From positions 12,229,556-12,293,555 of the forward strand of contig NC_133901.1 of NCBI RefSeq assembly GCF_964199755.1: 64,000 bases of DNA, in the 5' to 3' direction. Made by a program: the position numbers and the translations under genes. The notes beneath the pieces were generated by a model. It was not told where the DNA came from and made no database searches. It saw only the letters and a program-made list of their open reading frames with translations. Shown here piece after piece: positions 58,418-64,000 of this stretch (position 1 is its first letter; each line of letters begins with the position of its first letter). The DNA is from Larus michahellis. Taxonomy: Eukaryota > Chordata > Aves > Charadriiformes > Laridae.

Positions 58418-61400
58418 GTATGTCCTTTGCTACTCTCCTTTTCACTGATTCACAACAGGTCTGGAATAATGATCCTTAGATCACAGGCACTTTTTTGTTT
58501 TAACTTTGATTGTAGTTGACTGCATACTTTCTTTAATGTAACTGAGAGAGACTTGAAATATCTGTTAAACTCATGTATTACAGAACAGGATGTTGAGTAA
58601 TGCTTTTAATTTAGAATTTCATAGAATTCTCTAAAGTAGTCTTGGTGATTTTTTTTTTTTTAATTAAACTTTATCAGCTCAGGAATGAAATCTGATTTCT
58701 GACATTGATACTAATGATGGATGAAAGTGGTTGTATCTTTATACGGTTCTTGACCCAATTGCCTGGTGAGTTCAGAAGTGAAAATGTGTAAGGTTATGTT
58801 AAAAATATAATTTTAAAATATTAAAAAACATCTGAGATAATTTGCTTGTCTTCTCCACCTGCTTCAGAGGATTAAAAACCATTGATCATACTTTATTGCT
58901 GAGTTATTGCTTCAGCTGATGTTAACATTTTCTGGATCCTGATTCCACTAGTACAAATTTAACAGGTAACTTTAGCTACTGGATTGCTCACTACAGCTTT
59001 CATTTCACCCCTCTTCTCCTCCAGCTTGCTTTCAGCCATGATTTGCAGCAATGGAGAAGGAAAACATTGAGCGCTGCATTAATCTTGTGCTAGCAGTATG
59101 GGACCCACCTCTGATCCTTTTGCTTAAATGGCAACTAGGTCCCAAACTGGCCTGCTTGAGAAAGCTGCTTCTGGCTTGTCAAAAAATGTCTTTCATTTAC
59201 AGGGAATATCTTCTCATTTATGGATTGAGTCAAAGCTAGTCCTTTAAATTCTCTAGGGATTAGCTGTTGGGGAAAGTCCCTCTACAAAACCTGCTGAGTT
59301 ATATTCCATTTTGACCAAATATAAACAGGTGAAGAGAAGACTTCATATGACATGAAAAGATCGAAGTGGACATTTGTTGAAGATTATGCAAAGTTAAAGG
59401 ATTTTTTTTTCAGCAAGAGGCCCCAAGGGATTCTTGCAACTACTGTTGATTCTTGTGGTTCCCATTTTAAAAGCGACAGATGATCTCCAACTTCCAAATC
59501 TAGAACCTGCCTGTTCTTATGTTTTGTAAGACTTCATGTTCCTTCAGTTATCCTGCTTTCTATTGTTACTTCTTCTGTGCCCAGTAATGAAAATCCGAAA
59601 GTGTGGGTTTGTTTGTTTTTTTTTTTCTGTTGTTAATGCCTTCTGGCTGTCCAAGTAAATTTTATGGTTAACCTATAACTGCAAATAAATGACTGGGTTT
59701 TGAAAATATTAAAAGGTAAACTGTCACGTTTGTCCTCGCTTCAGTACAATTTATTCTCAAATCACAGGACATCTAATGTCAAGGCTTTTCAGACTAGAGG
59801 TATAGATGGAGGTAATTGTCTGGGTTATTGTGAGAAAAGATGACTCTCACTGGCTAAAATTTATGTGGCGTAATCTACCCCCCCAGTGCCTTTCTGAAGG
59901 TGTTAAAATTTCCTCAAGGTGTGACAGACTTAAATTATATACCATTTGGATTGGAGAACTACTTCTGTTTTTCTCTCTTAACAAGGTGGTGGTAATTCAT
60001 TGGCTTTTTTGACATGCCTTCTAATTCATGAAATGGCCACTGAAGCCGTTGGAGTATTGAAACATTTGGAATTCCAATCTACAAAGTCAAACATTTCTCT
60101 GAATAGTAGTAAGCAAGCTAGCGTTCTTCATTTTGAATCTCCTCTGCAAAGTTAATGAGGAGAACAGTTTTCTTTTCACAGAGTTAGATTGCAGTCTCCC
60201 AGGGGGAAGTTGATTCTCTTCTGTAATGGCATGGGGATTGTAAGAATTCTTCTGATGCTTTGTCCTGTGGTTCAACGTCTTGTTTACTCATTTCTTGCCT
60301 CTCTCTTCTTCCATAAGTATTTCTTCAGCAAGGTCTCAGAGGAGACCCTTTAGACCCAAAGAACCCCTTCAGATTTCTGTCACTTAGTGGAAGAGAAAAC
60401 AGTATGTTCAAATATTAGAACAGACTCATAGGAGGTTTGGAAACAAGTCTAGGAAGTATTTTTTGTTTGAAATTGGGCCAAGTACTACTGGTTAGGTATA
60501 AAGTAACCCTATTATTTTAAAATATTAGACTGCTGCTTGGTTGGAAAGAAAGGCAAAGTCCTTCAAAGGTCTCCGTACAGGAAGAAAATGCTGGGGAAGA
60601 ATGGCTGAATCACCGTCATTTCTAGGCCAGTGGCCTCCTACATCTGCGAGCTGACTTGCTTAGTGGTGTCATCTTTAGAAAGGGAGATATATTTGTACCT
60701 TAAGTGAATTTTTTTGTCCCTTTGAAGTTCAGTCTGACCTATGGTCACTTCTTGACCATTTGTTCTGAAGAGGGTGCTAAAAAACCCAAAGTTCATTGAA
60801 GAAAGCTTGCAGAATTGCCATGTCTGGACTTAAGAACTAAGAAGTGTTAAGGACCTTACAAACATGTACACAAACACAGTCCTAGATGTTGAGAATATAA
60901 ATGTAGCCAGCCTGTATGTGGATTTTGTTTCTTAAGAAATGATTTTTTATATCTCTTCCTCTCTACAGAATTAGAGTTATTACTTTATATTGTCATGAAA
61001 TGCTGGCCTTGGGCACCTCTCTCAGGACTGCAGAAATTTTACTTTTTGAAACTGTTACTTTCTATTAGCAGTCCCAGAAAATAAAATTTCTAGAGTTCAG
61101 GGGGGAAAAAGGTATTTTAATGCCATAATATCAAGTTCCTTCAGTGGCAGGCCAACTTAAAACAAAAAGTCAGCCTGGCCTAAAAATGGTTTACTACTTG
61201 TACTGTCCTTCAATTTTCTGGTTGTTTTTTTTCCTTCTACCCCACACAAGGGATAGCAGAAAATGAGGAAGGCCATACTAGTTATCAGTGTGCCCCTTCA
61301 CATGACAGTTTTATTAGAACAAATACTGCAGCTCTTGTGCCTATCAATGTCAGACACCTCTTCAGAGTCCAAGTTCAGTGTTTAAGGCTTTTTGTCAGTT

Positions 61401-63639
61401 GCTCTTACTTCCTAAATCTCAGTAAAATGATTGAGTCCTCAGTTCAAATGTAAACTGTTCTTTTCTAAGTCATCTTGGTAGGACTTCTGGCTAATGAAAC
61501 AGTGTTTGTTTAGTGACAGTCAGTCTGTAGTGCTGCTGGCTCCCAGTCCTCTGAGTTATAATTGAAGCCCCTTTCTGGTGAAGTTTGTCATAGAGGCTAG
61601 AAAAACGCTTGTTTACTGTGGAGTCCAGGTTGACAATCATATTGTCATCATGCTCATTGCCACTTAATAACACCTAAGGCATAGGGGAACTAAAGACTCA
61701 CTTCAATGGTTGCCAGGACCACCCAGATACCTTGACGTTCTTTGACACAACTCAGAAACTAAGTAGTCTTTCCCTCCCTGCTCTGTGGTACCTTGGGGCT
61801 TCCTTTATAAACTTTCCCACAAACGACACATCAGGTACTTCTTAAGGCCACCGAATTAGTGAGTAGTTTAGGTTCTGTTGTGGAGAAAACTTGTTGCTCT
61901 TAAACTCTTTCTGAATTCTGCAGTAAACAGTCTAAAGCCTCTGGCTTACAGAGGTGGAATTGGAAAAGAAAAACATGTAATGAAATGAACACAAGTAGGT
62001 TCTTGATAACTCTGTTTTGCAAGTCTGTGGACCACTTTCTTGGTACCCTGAAAGATAATGGTATTAGGTGGTTGGTAATCCAGTCAATGATGGGGCCTTT
62101 CAAGCCTGTGACACGTTTCCTCTCTTCCTTCATCTGGTGGATGGCAGAGCGTAGAGAAGGCCATGTTAAATTCCAGTCAGCAGAGCATAGCTGTGTCTTT
62201 CTGTACATCATGGTTACCTGTTAAAGCTCTGACCTCTGCTAATTTATCAAAAATGTTAGCTGAATCAAGTTATTGCTTATCTAATCATTACTGGGAATTT
62301 AAAGTCTAATCCACTTCAGAGCCAGGCTCTCATTGAGAGCTTTAGTTATTCTTTTGCTGCAAAATGAATACAGAGTTTTTTTAAATCAAATCTTAAACCT
62401 AACCATCCAAGACCTTTAACAAAAGCACTAAATCATTCTTGTCACTTACCAAAAATGATTTTCTAACTTCCAGCTGATTGTTCTCCAGAGTCTTGAGGCG
62501 TAAAGTCAGTTGTTTGGAGCTGTAACGTGGTAGTGTACTTCCCAAAGCTAAAGGCCTATCTCTAGGTAGGTGCACCTCAAAGAACTTTATATAGTTAATT
62601 TTCACCTTTCCCTAAGGCATTTATTAGGGGTTATGTTTAACTGTTGGGGTGTTTTTATTTTTGAATTTCTCTGGAGCACGTTTTAAATGACATGTAGAAT
62701 GCTGATGAACTCTTATCTATTCCATCATTTGAAACTTGAATTCTGCAAAGCATACTGTCAGGCTGTTTGTGGAAGTGAAAACTAGTTGTTTTTGTTGGGG
62801 TTTTCACTTGTTTCTAGGGCTGTGAGCACAGCAGCATGGACACCCACAAAATTTTATGTTTCAATTTATTGTTAAACATAATCAGATTCTTTCAGGTAGT
62901 ATTCTTTAGAGTTTGCCAAAAATAAACTGCTGCTTTGATAACTGTGTAACTTGCTAATAAGATGAGAAGATATCTCTATTAGCTGGAAGGTTCTGTTACA
63001 CCCCAACATCTCAGCTAAGGAAAAGGATTTTATATAGGCTAACGTCTACATTAAACACAAGAAAACTATCTGTGAAGAAAAGATTTTGCATGCAGTGTTG
63101 ACTGGCAAATACTGGAAAAACTAAAACTGACATACTGATAAGTAAGTAGAGGAATTGTATGTGTAGAATCACACATATCTGTGATAGTGTTTGAAACGTT
63201 TGAGTGTGTGTTCCTTTTGTTTTGAGAATTAAAAATAAAACTTATGCAGGATGGTTTTGCATAGCTCAGAAGTATCCTGATCAATTCTTTGTTTAAATGA
63301 ATGGTATTACAAATTCGTAAATGACCCATGATGTTAATATTGATCCTGCATGGAGCTTAGCAGAAGAGCACCCTTACATATTGAATGCTTTCTTACTGGG
63401 ATGGTGACTGTTGTGAGAAGAGTTGCAGGACTGCGGAGTGAAAAACCACCCTGTTACTTTCGGCTTTTCTTGGAGTTACTCAGATAAATGTCAGGTAATA
63501 TTCTTAGTTAACTCATTTACCGGAGAAGATAACCAACAAGCTCCCTATCTTTGGGTATTTAGGAATAAAGAGGCTTGTCCATGTAGCAAGTACGACTTTA
63601 ATTTAACACCAAGAAAGTATGTCTGTTATTTTGTGTCCT
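58418..63639 (+). other. ARMC8: ARMC8 intron 3 (continues past window)
   Basis: AT-rich intronic sequence without further ARMC8 exons. I looked for the expected next segment (LLYLLQQE type) and did not see it. No RNA gene is recognised. Confidence 0.65.
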
Positions 63640-63770
63640 GGAAAGCTTGGCCTCATGGCTGGAATATTGCACAACCTGCTCCAGCTGATCCTGCTTTGAG
63701 CAGTGGGTTGGACTACTTGTCCTCTAGAGGTCACTTCCAACATCATCTATTCTGTGCTTCTGTAATGTGA
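63640..63770 (+). repeat. CR1 LINE 3' end
   Basis: Block order matches the CR1 tail: CTTGGCCTCATGGCTGGAAT, CTGCTTTGAGCAGTGGGTTG, GACTACTTGTCCTCTAGAGG, CACTTCCAACATCATC, then octamer-like TTCTGTGCTTCTGTAA. It is a moderately diverged, 5'-truncated copy in ARMC8 intron 3, same strand as the gene. Confidence 0.8.
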
Positions 63771-64000
63771 TTTAATGAAGAACTGCCTTTATAAGTCTAG
63801 TTTTTCCTCGGGGTTATCCTTGAATTTAGGCGCTCATTCCAGAAGTTCTTTTAATTAGTGTCTTTTATAATGCTACTCCTAATGGACTGGCCATGCTTTA
63901 ACTGTAGGAATGCAAGTATCTGCTTGGCAGAACCATCTCCTGTACGGACAGGATGTATTAGCACTTGCCTGAATATTTGGCTCTAAATGCATCATTAGCT

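Noticed and set aside
63423-63770. Plus-strand frame of 115 codons near the right end
   Set aside because: Its 3' half is a CR1 tail and the rest shows no protein family.

Overview
The window is avian-type nuclear DNA. It carries split vertebrate genes with GT-AG introns, CpG-island promoters, CR1 LINE 3' tails and a spuma/ERVL-like (class III) endogenous retrovirus. The species cannot be told from the sequence. A chicken chromosome 9 equivalent is my inference from gene content. Three host genes are identified from translated exons compared with remembered human proteins.

Left part (1-22.5 kb): PPP2R3A lies on the minus strand. The large first coding exon of the PR130 isoform is at 7519-9531. 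A second, much shorter first coding exon, for the PR72 isoform, lies inside the next intron at 485-616. The shared catalytic-scaffold and EF-hand exons must lie left of the window. A GC-rich island at about 21.74-22.46 kb has consensus minus-strand splice donors and is the best candidate for the PR130 promoter and 5' UTR exon. Ancient CR1-like debris is concentrated at about 16-17.8 kb.

Middle (24.7-31.7 kb): DBR1, the RNA lariat debranching enzyme, is complete on the plus strand. Eight coding exons join in phase to give 539 residues with all metallophosphoesterase motifs. PPP2R3A and DBR1 are arranged head to head.

33.1-39.5 kb: a complete minus-strand provirus sits between DBR1 and ARMC8. 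It has 353- and 371-bp LTRs, a 5-bp ACAAC target duplication, a tRNA-Lys1,2-type primer site, an intact gag (630 codons) and an intact pol (protease, RT, RNase H, integrase). There is no env. The LTRs differ by 4 substitutions plus a CAA-repeat length change, so the insertion is young. Gag and pol share one frame and are separated by a single UAG, which points to stop-codon readthrough. Gag starts with several hydrophobic segments, which is unusual.

Right part (41.6-64 kb): ARMC8, a subunit of the CTLH/GID ubiquitin ligase, starts on the plus strand at 42125. Coding exons 1-3 are present (64 codons plus 2 nt); the rest lies beyond the window. Its first two large introns hold no other gene I can support.

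The most unusual element is the provirus: membrane-type Gag N-terminus, amber readthrough junction, primer site displaced 8 nt from the LTR, and two abutting perfect hairpins near the 3' end of the LTR.
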